The translations under genes were made by a program, and so were the position numbers. Of a stretch of DNA of 64,000 nucleotides, positions 8,649 through 17,538 are shown piece after piece; within the stretch, counting starts at the first letter, position 1, and every line of letters begins with the position of its first letter. This DNA is from Candidatus Bathyarchaeota archaeon. GTDB taxonomy: Archaea; Thermoproteota; Bathyarchaeia; Bathyarchaeales; Bathycorpusculaceae. Where the stretch lies: positions 1-64,000 of the forward strand of contig JADGNF010000014.1 in NCBI GenBank assembly GCA_017883615.1. The letters are read 5' to 3'. The notes beneath the pieces were generated by a model. That model was not told where the DNA came from and made no database searches. It worked only from the letters and a program-made list of their open reading frames with translations.

Positions 8649-9887
8649 ATGTTTATCGCCCAAGCCATTCGCGATGACTTTCCAATCTTCAAACGGAAAG
8701 TAAACGGCTACCCGCTCATCTACTTTGACAACGCTGCCACCACTCAAAAGCCTCGTCAAGTAATCGATGCGGAACAGGATTTCTACGAGAACCACAACGC
8801 CAACGTTCATCGCGCCGTCCACACGTTGAGTCAAGAAGCCACGGAACTCCACGAAGGTGCCCGCGAAACTATCGGCAAATTTATCGGTGCCAAGGAACCT
8901 GCCGAGGTCGTTTTTGTTAGGGGAACTACAGAAGCCATTAACCTTGTCGCGTACTCTTGGGGACTGCGAAATCTCAAGGCTGGCGATGAAGTACTGATTT
9001 CTCTTATGGAGCATCACAGTAACATAGTCCCTTGGGAAATAATCTCCAGACTGACAGGATTCACGATTAAATACGCAAATGTCAACTCCGACGGCACGTT
9101 AGACTACAAAGATTTCGAAGGAAAATTCACCAAAAACACGAAACTTGCCTGTCTGAGCCAAGTTAGCAACGTCAGCGGCGTAATCAACGATGTTAAACGT
9201 GTAGCCAAAGTCGCCCACGAACACGGTGCACTTATGCTCGTGGACGGTGCTCAATCTGTTCCCCATATGTCGATTGATGTCAGAGATCTGGACGCTGATT
9301 TCCTCGCGTTTTCGGGCCACAAGATGTTGGGACCTACAGGTATAGGCGTCCTTTACGGCAAAAAGGCTCTCCTCGAAAAGATGGCTCCATTTGAAGGGGG
9401 TGGCGAAATGATCAAAGAAGTTTCCTACAGTCCACAAAGCGAGGGATGCGGAATAAGCTGGAACGCCCCGCCGTGGAAGTTTGAAGCAGGAACCCCCAAC
9501 ATAGCTGGAGGTGTAGGGTTAGCGGCAGCGATAAAATACTTGCAGCGGTTGGGTATGGCGGACGTTTTCCAGCATGAAAAAGAACTGACCGAGTACGCAG
9601 TGAAGAAACTTCAGAACTGTTGCACCAAACTGGCGCTTTACGGGACCACAAATCCAGCTTTGAAGTGCGGTATTATCCCGTTTGGGGTCGAAGGTTTATC
9701 CTCACACGATGTGGCGCTGTTTCTGGACAACTATGGCATCATGGTACGAAGCGGATTCCACTGCGCTCAACCGCTTCATCAAATCTTCAAACTACAATCC
9801 TCCGCTCGCGCAAGTTTCTATATCTACAATACCAAAGAAGAAATTGACCGCTTCATCGAAGTCCTCAAAGAAATGGAGCAGTTTTAA
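8649..9887 (+). CDS. sufS: cysteine desulfurase, SufS type
   Basis: 412 residues with all group II landmarks: YFDNAATTQKP near the N-terminus, the cofactor segment MEHHSN, VDGAQSVPH, the PLP lysine in FSGHKMLGPTG, and the catalytic Cys in RSGFHCAQPL with the substrate Arg in ASARASFYIYNT. It converts cysteine to alanine and an enzyme-bound persulfide. It lies 2 bp after iscU and overlaps the next small gene by one base. SufS normally works with SufB/C/D, none of which is in this window. Confidence 0.95.
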   Translation: MFIAQAIRDDFPIFKRKVNGYPLIYFDNAATTQKPRQVIDAEQDFYENHNANVHRAVHTLSQEATELHEGARETIGKFIGAKEPAEVVFVRGTTEAINLVAYSWGLRNLKAGDEVLISLMEHHSNIVPWEIISRLTGFTIKYANVNSDGTLDYKDFEGKFTKNTKLACLSQVSNVSGVINDVKRVAKVAHEHGALMLVDGAQSVPHMSIDVRDLDADFLAFSGHKMLGPTGIGVLYGKKALLEKMAPFEGGGEMIKEVSYSPQSEGCGISWNAPPWKFEAGTPNIAGGVGLAAAIKYLQRLGMADVFQHEKELTEYAVKKLQNCCTKLALYGTTNPALKCGIIPFGVEGLSSHDVALFLDNYGIMVRSGFHCAQPLHQIFKLQSSARASFYIYNTKEEIDRFIEVLKEMEQF

Positions 9888-10156
9888 TGTCAACAGTCCA
9901 AGATTACGTGGCAAGAATCGAAGGAACATGCGGCGCAGAAAACGACATCATAGTCACCTTCAAGTACGAAAAAAAACAGGAAGCGCTCGATCACATCCTC
10001 AAAAAAGCCGCCCTCAAAAACAACCTCTCAGGCATAATTTTCGAGTTGGCGTTTGAGGGTATGTCGTTTCGTGTTTACAGTAGCGGTAAAGCTATTTTTC
10101 GTGGAATAAAAAACCGGGCAGAACTTGACCGGATTCTGGCTGCGCTCCTGCTTTAA
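9887..10156 (+). CDS. small protein of unknown function at the end of the iron-sulfur operon
   Basis: 89 residues, start ATG overlapping the SufS stop and preceded by GGAG. The alternating beta/alpha pattern and the segment FRVYSSGKAIFRGIKN followed by a helix resemble half of a TBP-like repeat (SGK-x-hydrophobic), but this is only a by-eye likeness. It is not convincingly Pcc1, which occurs elsewhere in the window. Co-translation with the desulfurase suggests a role in cluster assembly or its control. No cysteine pair for metal binding is present. Confidence 0.65.
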   Translation: MSTVQDYVARIEGTCGAENDIIVTFKYEKKQEALDHILKKAALKNNLSGIIFELAFEGMSFRVYSSGKAIFRGIKNRAELDRILAALLL

Positions 10157-10221
10157 TTTTGGAAGCTGTTTTTTCCAATTAAATTAATAAACTGGGCGCT
10201 TTTATTGTGGGTTGATGGGAC

Positions 10222-11157
10222 ATGATTTCCGGCTTCATGATTGTGAAAGACGTCATTAAACCCGGTTACCCATTCGTGGAAGCAATTGCTTCTGCCTTGC
10301 CGGTTTGCGATGAATTCCTCATTTCTGATGGGTACTCAACGGACGGAACCTACGAGGCTGTAAACCGGATTGCCGAGTCGAACAATAAAGTGAAGGTTTT
10401 TCAGCAGGAGTGGCCCAAAGAGAAACGTTTCACCCTTTTAGCAGACGTCACTAACTGGGTGCGCGCCAAATGCAGCGGCGATTACATTTTCTCCATTCAA
10501 GCTAACGAGGTTGTTCACGAAGACAGCGTGCAGTTCCTGAAAGCGTTGCCTCAAATGTGTCCCGAAGCCCAAACCTTCAGCCTCCCTTTCTTTCACCTCA
10601 TGAAGGACTTCAAGTTCTCCGAACAATACCGCTTGCGTTTCTCCAAAAACCTACCAAGCATCGTAGCAACCGGAGACGCTTGGTCAATGGGCGTGAGCAA
10701 AAAATTTGTACGCTCTGAAGTCCGCAAATGTTTAACACACCCAAAAAGGCTCGCTAGCTACGTTGGCAGAGGCGTGCAGTGGACTTACGCGAATGTTTGC
10801 GGTAACCCGCTTTCCCGAGCCATCTACCTTCCGAAACCCATTTACCGCTACTGGTCCCTGTTCCCCCAAGACTGTATCGCGAAAATCCGCAACCATAAAG
10901 AACTGTTCGATGTTGATCATCTCGGTCAAGTCATTAATGCGTTGGAAAGCCATATGAACGATGGGGACCAAACGATTTTCTGGGACCTCGCCGCCCAACC
11001 CCTGCGCAAAGCGCCGCTTGGTTACAAGTACCCCGACGGGCTCGTCCAAGTTACATTCAAAAACCACCCAAAAATCATGCAGCCCCTACTCTCGGACTCC
11101 AAAGCTAAGAAATACTATATCCGCGAGGAACTCTTCAACCAATTTAAGGGTCTGTAG
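10222..11157 (+). CDS. family 2-like glycosyltransferase
   Basis: 311 residues with a GT-A N-terminus: the start MISGFMIVKD, then DEFLISDGYSTDGTYE as the nucleotide-binding DG-S-DGT motif, and QANEVVHED in the place of the DxD region. It would transfer a sugar from an activated donor at the cytoplasmic face of the membrane. No membrane helix is visible. ATG start with GATGGG upstream and an AT-rich promoter near 10180. It opens the glycan island and converges with the next gene, leaving one base between stops. Confidence 0.8.
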   Translation: MISGFMIVKDVIKPGYPFVEAIASALPVCDEFLISDGYSTDGTYEAVNRIAESNNKVKVFQQEWPKEKRFTLLADVTNWVRAKCSGDYIFSIQANEVVHEDSVQFLKALPQMCPEAQTFSLPFFHLMKDFKFSEQYRLRFSKNLPSIVATGDAWSMGVSKKFVRSEVRKCLTHPKRLASYVGRGVQWTYANVCGNPLSRAIYLPKPIYRYWSLFPQDCIAKIRNHKELFDVDHLGQVINALESHMNDGDQTIFWDLAAQPLRKAPLGYKYPDGLVQVTFKNHPKIMQPLLSDSKAKKYYIREELFNQFKGL

Positions 11158-11158
11158 G

Positions 11159-12646
11159 TTATCTGCGGAGTTTGAGTTTAAGCTCCATTTTGGTTCGGCT
11201 TACCCAATTGAAGACTGGAACAAGCGGACCTTTAAGGAAATCTGGCAATGCATCCTTGGCATCCTTGTGCAGACTCAACTTGGTTGCTATTCGTCCCTTC
11301 CCAGTTATGGGCACGTAGTACCGTGTCAGCGCGCATTTATAGAAGCCATTATTCTCCTTGAAGCTATCCAGAGACGGATGATTACCCATTCTGCCATACA
11401 TGAGCCATGAGGCATTTTTAGAGGCGCAGACTTCTACAGCTTTGGCCACGAGCGCATTGTTTACGCCTTTGTCCCAATGACTCTGCAGGGAGAGAATCTG
11501 AGACATCACAACTATGTTGTCGCCTTGAACCAGCTGAATGAACCCGACAAGTTCCTCCCCAAGGTAAGACCCGATGAAAGTGGAGTCTTTCGATGTGGCA
11601 ACGATGTTTTTAACCGCTGCTATCGACCAATCATAATGAGAAAAAGCCCTTCCCTGGCGGATTGGAGTTTCATGGTATATCTTCAATATGCCTTCAGCTA
11701 ACGCTTCAGTGGGTTCAGCAACTTGGGTTTTGACGCCGCTTTTTTCTGCTTTGCGGACCATATTGCGAGTTTTTTTTCCGATGCTGTTCCACCACTCATT
11801 ATAAGGGGGAATATTCAGTAGAGCGACGTTGTCCTCAGACTTCAGCCACGTCTTTGGTGGGTTAGGTATTGGGCAACACCATTTCCTTTCGACGAAGGTG
11901 AAGATGTCAGCACCTCTTTCTTCCACCTTCTTAAGGAACTTCTCTGTTGGAGCATAATCATGGAGATACTCGTAGTGCTCAGGATAGCTAGCAACTTGAA
12001 TTACTCTCTTCTTGCGCCGCACGGTCAGCAAGCCTAGTTCTTTGTCGACTTCCAGAAGCGCTTTCAACGTGCTGTAGTAGGGTCCGCGGTGGTTAAGGGT
12101 TCCGCGTTGGAGCAGCCATTCAGGGTGCACATGCAGAACCTCGCCTTTTGCGATGTGGTTTTGGGCGATTCTGACCGCTTGCGCCGTCGGGTCTCGGTAG
12201 CAGAGGACATCCAACCCTATGGTGGCGTAGTCGTAGAAGGACTTCAATGGAAACCCGTTGGGAATTGGAGCTTTGGCTTGGGAGATTTTTCGTTTCCAAA
12301 TCAACCTTGCTGGCAATCGTGCGGTGCCGTGGACCGTGTAGAATCTCACTTTTCGGTTAGTTACTCGCTCCAGATTTTTCCATTCTTTGTATGCGTTTGT
12401 TGCAACATGCAGGGCGACCTCGTGTCTTTCTGGGTTCAGAAGCTCAAGTAGTTCGGCGTCGGGGATTGTGTACGGCGTGAAAAACCAATAAGCAACCACG
12501 GGCTGAGGGGATTCGTTAATCATTTTTGCGATTATCTTCGAGTTCTTCAAGTAATTTTTGCCGCCTTTTAGATTTAGCGCTGTGAAAAGGAAACTCTTCT
12601 GCCTCGAAGGGTATGCGTAATCCACATCTAACCGAAGTTTAATCAT
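11159..12646 (-). CDS. polysaccharide deacetylase-like / FemAB-GNAT fusion protein
   Basis: 495 residues in two parts. Residues about 1-220 begin MIKLRLDVDYAYPSR and continue with HEVALHVATN and VHGTARLP, the layout of NodB-like polysaccharide deacetylases. Residues about 260-480 contain NEWWNSIGKKTRNMVRKAEKSG and a GNAT core, as in FemAB/GNAT_6 aminoacyl- or acyltransferases. Joined in one chain, the parts could deacetylate an N-acetylated sugar and then acylate or aminoacylate the freed amine. The metal ligands of the deacetylase half are only partly recognisable, so its activity is unproven. It is encoded against the direction of the surrounding island. Confidence 0.75.
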   Translation of the reverse strand: MIKLRLDVDYAYPSRQKSFLFTALNLKGGKNYLKNSKIIAKMINESPQPVVAYWFFTPYTIPDAELLELLNPERHEVALHVATNAYKEWKNLERVTNRKVRFYTVHGTARLPARLIWKRKISQAKAPIPNGFPLKSFYDYATIGLDVLCYRDPTAQAVRIAQNHIAKGEVLHVHPEWLLQRGTLNHRGPYYSTLKALLEVDKELGLLTVRRKKRVIQVASYPEHYEYLHDYAPTEKFLKKVEERGADIFTFVERKWCCPIPNPPKTWLKSEDNVALLNIPPYNEWWNSIGKKTRNMVRKAEKSGVKTQVAEPTEALAEGILKIYHETPIRQGRAFSHYDWSIAAVKNIVATSKDSTFIGSYLGEELVGFIQLVQGDNIVVMSQILSLQSHWDKGVNNALVAKAVEVCASKNASWLMYGRMGNHPSLDSFKENNGFYKCALTRYYVPITGKGRIATKLSLHKDAKDALPDFLKGPLVPVFNWVSRTKMELKLKLRR

Positions 12647-12862
12647 GAATCTCAGTTGCCATGTTTGAGTGTGATACCCCTATCAGTTATATAATTTCTT
12701 CTTAACAGCAAACCTCTCACTGCTGGGAATTGTTGGAATGCGAAAAGAAATATGAGAAAGTGACAGCGTTATATGGCTTGATGACTTCAGTATCTGAACA
12801 GCCAAAAACCTTCTTAGCTGAACTGCGTTTACCAGACTGTACATTGAGGAGAACGAATCGGT

Positions 12863-14023
12863 TTGGATAGAGTTGGAATTGTGAGGGGTCCAAGCCTGAA
12901 CCCCTACGAAGGACAGTACCTTGAAAAGCTAAGCAATTTCGGTTTTCAACCAGTAGGCATCGCCTCTTATGACGCCAATTACGTTCCTGCCGAAATCGGA
13001 TTTTCAGTCAGAAAAGGTCATAACCTGAGCTCATTAACTAAAGGAAGATTTCGGTATCTGTTGCATGTTTTGGCGCGGGTTACCAAGTACGATTTTAGAG
13101 CATATAATTATTACTTTTTGAATCTCAAGGTGTTAGCTGGAGATGTCCGCGTTCTTCACTCAGCCGACAACTGGTACCCCTACACCTTCCAAGCCGTAAA
13201 AACCAAGATTCCCACGGTCATCTCAGAATGGGAAAACCTTCCCTTCAACTACGAACGGCAACCCTTCGCAAGAATAAAACGATATTGTAATAGCCACGCC
13301 GCGCACTTCGTCGCGGTGACAGAAAAGGCCAAGGAAATCCTCCTTCTTGAGGGCGTCGAACCCAATCGAATATCCGTCATACCCGCAGGAGTCGATTGCG
13401 ACAGATTCAAACCTGCCCAAAAAGACGTCTCAGTCCGGCAACATTTCGGCATCCCTGAAAACACATTCAACATCCTATTTGTGGGTCGTCTAATACCTGA
13501 AAAAGGAATATTCAACCTCCTCGACGCCTTCTCGATACTGCTCAAAACCCACAACAACATCCAACTTCTCGTGGCAGGTTCAGGACACACAAAAGTCAAA
13601 ACCCAAATTATACAGCGCATAAACGACAACAAAATCGGTCACAAAATCACGTTCCTTGGAGGCATCCCCTACACACAGATGCCCAAAATCCACAATTTAG
13701 CCGACGTTTTCTGCCTCCCAAGCGTCGAAACAAAGGATTGGGCGGAGCAATTCGGTTTTTCGCTGGTGGAAGCTATGGCATGTGGAAAACCCGTCGTTTC
13801 AACCTGGACCGGCTCGATCCCTGAAATAGTCAAAGATAAGTCCACCGGTCTTCTTGTCAACCAAAACGATCCAAATTCGCTAAAGGCGGCGTTAGAGCTT
13901 TTGATCGAAGATGAGCGAACCTGTAAGGCGTTTGGCAGAAACGCTAGGGAGTGGGTGTTAGAGCGGTTTGAGGCAAACAAGATAGCTAAACAGCTTGCGG
14001 ATGTTTACCGAAGCGTGCTTTGA
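12863..14023 (+). CDS. family 4 glycosyltransferase (GT-B)
   Basis: 386 residues. The C-terminal half carries the GT4 core: ILFVGRLIPEKGIFNLLDAF, a donor-binding FGFSLVEAMACGKPVVST with the E-x7-E pattern, and GSIPEIVKDKSTGLLV. N-terminal acceptor domain is less conserved. The start is TTG with GAGGAG about 12 bases upstream. A 29-codon ORF (ATG 12781) ends just inside this start; I consider it chance. It should add a hexose to a lipid-linked or surface glycan. Confidence 0.88.
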   Translation: MDRVGIVRGPSLNPYEGQYLEKLSNFGFQPVGIASYDANYVPAEIGFSVRKGHNLSSLTKGRFRYLLHVLARVTKYDFRAYNYYFLNLKVLAGDVRVLHSADNWYPYTFQAVKTKIPTVISEWENLPFNYERQPFARIKRYCNSHAAHFVAVTEKAKEILLLEGVEPNRISVIPAGVDCDRFKPAQKDVSVRQHFGIPENTFNILFVGRLIPEKGIFNLLDAFSILLKTHNNIQLLVAGSGHTKVKTQIIQRINDNKIGHKITFLGGIPYTQMPKIHNLADVFCLPSVETKDWAEQFGFSLVEAMACGKPVVSTWTGSIPEIVKDKSTGLLVNQNDPNSLKAALELLIEDERTCKAFGRNAREWVLERFEANKIAKQLADVYRSVL

Positions 14024-14151
14024 CAAAAGAAATTGTTTTGCCATTTTCGTTCTCTAAATTTCTTGACCACGGCAGCTTTTGCGTTTGTGGCTTAAACGTT
14101 GATAATCATTAAATAGCTTTTGTGTTACTCTTGTTAGGAAGGGATGAATCT

Positions 14152-15114
14152 GTGGTCACGCTACGCGGCATAACTCGAATGTTCCAGACCGTGAAGCAGC
14201 CTTACCGCGTGGTATTCTTGAAATTCAGAAAGACCCCAATATGGGTTACTTTTCAAAACGGCTGCAAACTTAAACTAACTTGGCCACAATTTAGGCATAT
14301 TAGAGACAACTACCCTCTTTTGAAAAACTACGTTATAGAGCAACCAAGTGCGGAAATTTTTAGACTCAAATCCGACAAGTTCACCTTCATAGGTTCGTTG
14401 CTCATTGCCTGCTTGGTCGTTCAACTTAGACAAAAATATGACATTGAACAACTGGAAAAAGACGTTTTCGACGTAAAACGCGGCAACATGGAGCTGGTTG
14501 GCTCCGCGGGTATCCTTTACACTGTTCGCGAGTTTGGCGAGGGCGAATACGACTGTGACTGCCAAGGAAAAGTGGTTTTGGATATTGGTGGCTTCGAGGG
14601 CGAGTCAGCAGTTTTCTTCTCCTTTATGGGTGCTAAAAAAGTCATAGTCTACGAGCCAGTATTAGCTCACCATCAATTTATCCAGAAAAACGTCAGGTTA
14701 AACAACGTTAACGCCGAAATCCACGAAGCAGGAATCGGCGCCGAAGACGGCACCCAAACGTTACATTACGAACAAGCAGATCTAGGTTTTGGTACCCTAT
14801 CTAATGGTTCTCGTGAGATGACAATTAAAACTGAGTCCATCACGAAAGTTATCGAAAAAAGCCACGCTGATGTAGCCAAAATCGACTGTGAAGGTAGCGA
14901 ATCGTTACTTCTTCAGGTTCCGGGTGAACTGCTTAGAAAAATCGATTTATACATGATAGAAGTGCACACCGGCGAGATTCGAAGAGCCTTAATCGAAAAA
15001 TTTACCGCATCCGACTTTCATATAGTGAAAGATGCATTAAAAAACGGTGAACTATCAGTCATATTTTTCGGAAAAAACAACGCCCAAAACAGCAAAGATA
15101 ATTTCCGTCATTAA
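14152..15114 (+). CDS. FkbM family methyltransferase
   Basis: About 320 residues. The C-terminal two thirds show an FkbM-type SAM fold: VVLDIGGFEGESAVFF (motif I), a motif II acid in VYEPV, and AKIDCEGSESLLLQV. Such enzymes O-methylate sugars of surface glycans. The ORF track starts at GTG 14122, but AGGAAGGG lies eight bases before the GTG at 14152, which is preferred. About 140 N-terminal residues precede the methyltransferase fold and are unassigned. It sits between glycosyltransferase genes. Confidence 0.85.
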   Translation: MVTLRGITRMFQTVKQPYRVVFLKFRKTPIWVTFQNGCKLKLTWPQFRHIRDNYPLLKNYVIEQPSAEIFRLKSDKFTFIGSLLIACLVVQLRQKYDIEQLEKDVFDVKRGNMELVGSAGILYTVREFGEGEYDCDCQGKVVLDIGGFEGESAVFFSFMGAKKVIVYEPVLAHHQFIQKNVRLNNVNAEIHEAGIGAEDGTQTLHYEQADLGFGTLSNGSREMTIKTESITKVIEKSHADVAKIDCEGSESLLLQVPGELLRKIDLYMIEVHTGEIRRALIEKFTASDFHIVKDALKNGELSVIFFGKNNAQNSKDNFRH

Positions 15115-15194
15115 TCAAAAAAGTGCTGCTTGGCAAAAACTAATATTTTCCGACGCTGCATCTCTTTCTAAAGTCGAGCGTAAGAGGAAGACCT

Positions 15195-16166
15195 GTGGAG
15201 GATTACCCGCCAGTTTCAATCATCATCCTGAATTGGAACAAGAAGGTTTTCCTCGAAAAATGTTTAACCTCCATAAAGAGTAGCACTGATTATCCAAACT
15301 TTTCGACTTTAGTTGTTGATAATGGCAGTTCAGACGGATCCGTCGCCTTGGTGAAGGAACATTTCTCTTCGGTTGATGTCTTAGAGCTAAATGCGAACTG
15401 CGGTTTTGCAGTCGGCAACAATATCGGCATGACCTACGTCCTTGCAAAAGGCAGCCCAAAGTATATTTTGTTGCTTAACAACGACACGGAAATGACTCAA
15501 ACGGATTGGCTTACAAAAATGGTGCAGACCGCTCAGTCCGTTATTCCAACGGCGGGCGTGGTTGGTTGCCAACTTATTTTTTCCGACGGACGTCACCAGA
15601 GTACGGGTAACCTATTAAATGTGGGTGGTGGCGAAGACCCTTACCCAAATGGACTCAACCGTCCCGACATCTACGAAGTCGATACTGTTACCGGCGCCTG
15701 CTTTTTAATAAAACGTGAAGTCATCGACAAAATCGGGTTCTTAGACCCTGGTTTTTCTCCCTTCAACGAAGAAGAATCCGATTTTTGTGTACGTGCAAAA
15801 AGAAGCGGCTTCAAAGTAGTTGAGGTTTCAACCGTTAGAGTTATCCATTATTGCGGCGCGTCTCTCAAGGCAATTCCGTCCGAGTTTGCGCGCTACATCG
15901 CCCGAAGAAACACCATACGATTTATGCTACTAAACTACTCGGCAAACTGGCTCGTAAGACGGATTCCTTATGAGTTGACGCTTTTTCTGCGCTGCTTCAT
16001 AACAAAACAAAAAACCGGCAAAAACTTCTTGCCAATCGCGTTTAGACCAGGAAAAGACGCCTTGCCCGATCTAAAAATAAACGTTGCCGCTTGGGTTTAC
16101 AATCTGAGGAACCTGCATGACATTTTGCCCAAACGCCGTGATCGAACCATGAAAATTCTGCCCTAA
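15195..16166 (+). CDS. family 2 glycosyltransferase (rhamnosyltransferase-like)
   Basis: 323 residues with a textbook GT2 domain: VSIIILNWNKKVFLEKCL, VVDNGSSDGS, the DxD motif in LLLNNDTEM, then TGACFLIKREV and DEEES-like FNEEESDFCVRAKRSG. Motif spacing resembles WbbL-type rhamnosyltransferases. The C-terminal 80 residues are basic and may touch the membrane. GTG start with GAGGAAG six bases upstream. Confidence 0.9.
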   Translation: MEDYPPVSIIILNWNKKVFLEKCLTSIKSSTDYPNFSTLVVDNGSSDGSVALVKEHFSSVDVLELNANCGFAVGNNIGMTYVLAKGSPKYILLLNNDTEMTQTDWLTKMVQTAQSVIPTAGVVGCQLIFSDGRHQSTGNLLNVGGGEDPYPNGLNRPDIYEVDTVTGACFLIKREVIDKIGFLDPGFSPFNEEESDFCVRAKRSGFKVVEVSTVRVIHYCGASLKAIPSEFARYIARRNTIRFMLLNYSANWLVRRIPYELTLFLRCFITKQKTGKNFLPIAFRPGKDALPDLKINVAAWVYNLRNLHDILPKRRDRTMKILP

Positions 16167-16191
16167 GCACTCAAAGTGGGCTCCCTATGGT

Positions 16192-17373
16192 TCAGGCAGC
16201 CAAAAGCTTACGTGTTATTTCTGCTATGTTTTCTGCTATGTTTTTTCGGTCGAGGGTAGTTCTCCAGAATTGCGCCGTTTTCTCTGGTTTATAGAAGCCT
16301 CGGTCCCATTTTGTGGAATCTTCTATTAGCGCAGCCGAAAACGCGTTCTCGGTAAAATCTGATGCAATGGTTCCTGAGAATCCTTGCATGGCGAGGTACC
16401 GTAAGCTTTCAACTGGACCCGCCGTTAGCGAGCACCCCATGCAAAGAGATTCGGCTGCTGCGATTCCGAAGCTTTCCCACCTAGATGGTGTGTAGAATAT
16501 TTTGGCGGTTGAAAGTATCTGTTTGATTTTTCTGCGTTCGACAAATCCTAGGAGAGTCATTCGGTCAGCTATTGGTTTGGGGATGTTCTGGGCGAAGCTC
16601 TTGACGATTGCGCCTCCGCTTCCAAAGATGACTGCGGTGTAATCTTTTCTTTCTTCCAGGAATTGTGCCACGCTTTCAACCATGACTTTAGTGTTTTTCT
16701 GGGCCAACGCTTCCCATCTTCCGAACGTAACCAAAATATTTTCTTTCTTTCCAATTTCCGCGTTCATAACATCGGGCGTAACGGGATCGGGAACGAAATG
16801 TGTTTTTTTAATGAGGTCTTTTCTTCCCCAAGCTGCTAGAAAATAGTTCAGGTTGGCGAGTGCGTCAGGGCTTTCGACGATGACTCCGTCGCTGAGCTCT
16901 ATTTGCTTGATTCTTTCAGCTGCAGTGCCTGCTGACCGGTGGTGCAGCGACTTAAATGGCAGCTGCCACAACACGTGCCCAGTTATGTTTTCTACGGTGA
17001 TGTTCTCAAGCAGCGGAATTCTCATTCTAACTGGAACTAAGGGGTAGCCGATTCTTCCGTCGGTGTCTGCTTTGAGGATAACCTTTTTCCCGCTTGCTTT
17101 AATTTTTTCCACAAGAGGCGTGTAGGCGCTGTTAATCCATGTGTAGGCTACGACTGCGTCTGAATTGTATTTTGCCCAGAATGCGTCATTTGTCAGCTCG
17201 TCCCATGTTGTTTGGAGGACCGGGAAACTTGTCTTGTAGTTTGCTAATATGTTCTTGCGTAGGGTCAGAAGCTCCGATTCGACGCCGATTTCCTTCAAGC
17301 CCAAAGGAATTAAGCCGGGGTCTCTGGTCTCATGTAGAGGCAGGTAAGTGTCCATGAACACGGCAATCTTCAT
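16192..17373 (-). CDS. family 4-like glycosyltransferase
   Basis: GT-B fold: N-terminal MKIAVFMDTYLPLHETRDPG, then ILVTFGRWEALAQKNTKVMV (donor domain start) and FYTPSRWESFGIAAAESLCMGC, the E-x7-E region of GT4 enzymes. The ORF track begins at ATG 17433; the ATG at 17373 opens the canonical N-terminus. Upstream of it an in-frame CTG has GAGGAG at nine bases, so the true start is uncertain. A 12-bp direct duplication near the 3' end encodes NIAENIAE. Confidence 0.82.
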   Translation of the reverse strand: MKIAVFMDTYLPLHETRDPGLIPLGLKEIGVESELLTLRKNILANYKTSFPVLQTTWDELTNDAFWAKYNSDAVVAYTWINSAYTPLVEKIKASGKKVILKADTDGRIGYPLVPVRMRIPLLENITVENITGHVLWQLPFKSLHHRSAGTAAERIKQIELSDGVIVESPDALANLNYFLAAWGRKDLIKKTHFVPDPVTPDVMNAEIGKKENILVTFGRWEALAQKNTKVMVESVAQFLEERKDYTAVIFGSGGAIVKSFAQNIPKPIADRMTLLGFVERRKIKQILSTAKIFYTPSRWESFGIAAAESLCMGCSLTAGPVESLRYLAMQGFSGTIASDFTENAFSAALIEDSTKWDRGFYKPEKTAQFWRTTLDRKNIAENIAEITRKLLAA

Positions 17374-17538
17374 GTCTGCTGCTTTGATCGCCAGTTCTTC
17401 TGTCTCCTCTATCAATTTTGATAAACCATACACGGATAGATTAAAAAATCCTTCTGTAAGACAGATTTAGTCAAGCTTTATTATCGCCGTTCCCAACTTT
17501 GCATAACAATCAAAATCAGCAAAGTCGTCGTGTAAGTT

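Noticed and set aside
9887-10156. Second Pcc1 copy
   Set aside because: The small protein after sufS lacks the Pcc1 pattern; the gene at 50.3 kb fits Pcc1 much better by sequence and by its rpsO-DHH context.
12781-12868. 29-codon ORF before the glycosyltransferase at 12863; also a possible C/D-box RNA (TGATGA...CTGA)
   Set aside because: No Shine-Dalgarno for the ORF; the C' box is missing and the D' spacing does not fit a C/D guide RNA.
16218-16245. Short tandem duplication CTGCTATGTTTT
   Set aside because: It encodes a doubled NIAE in a helix of a glycosyltransferase; only two copies, no sign of function.
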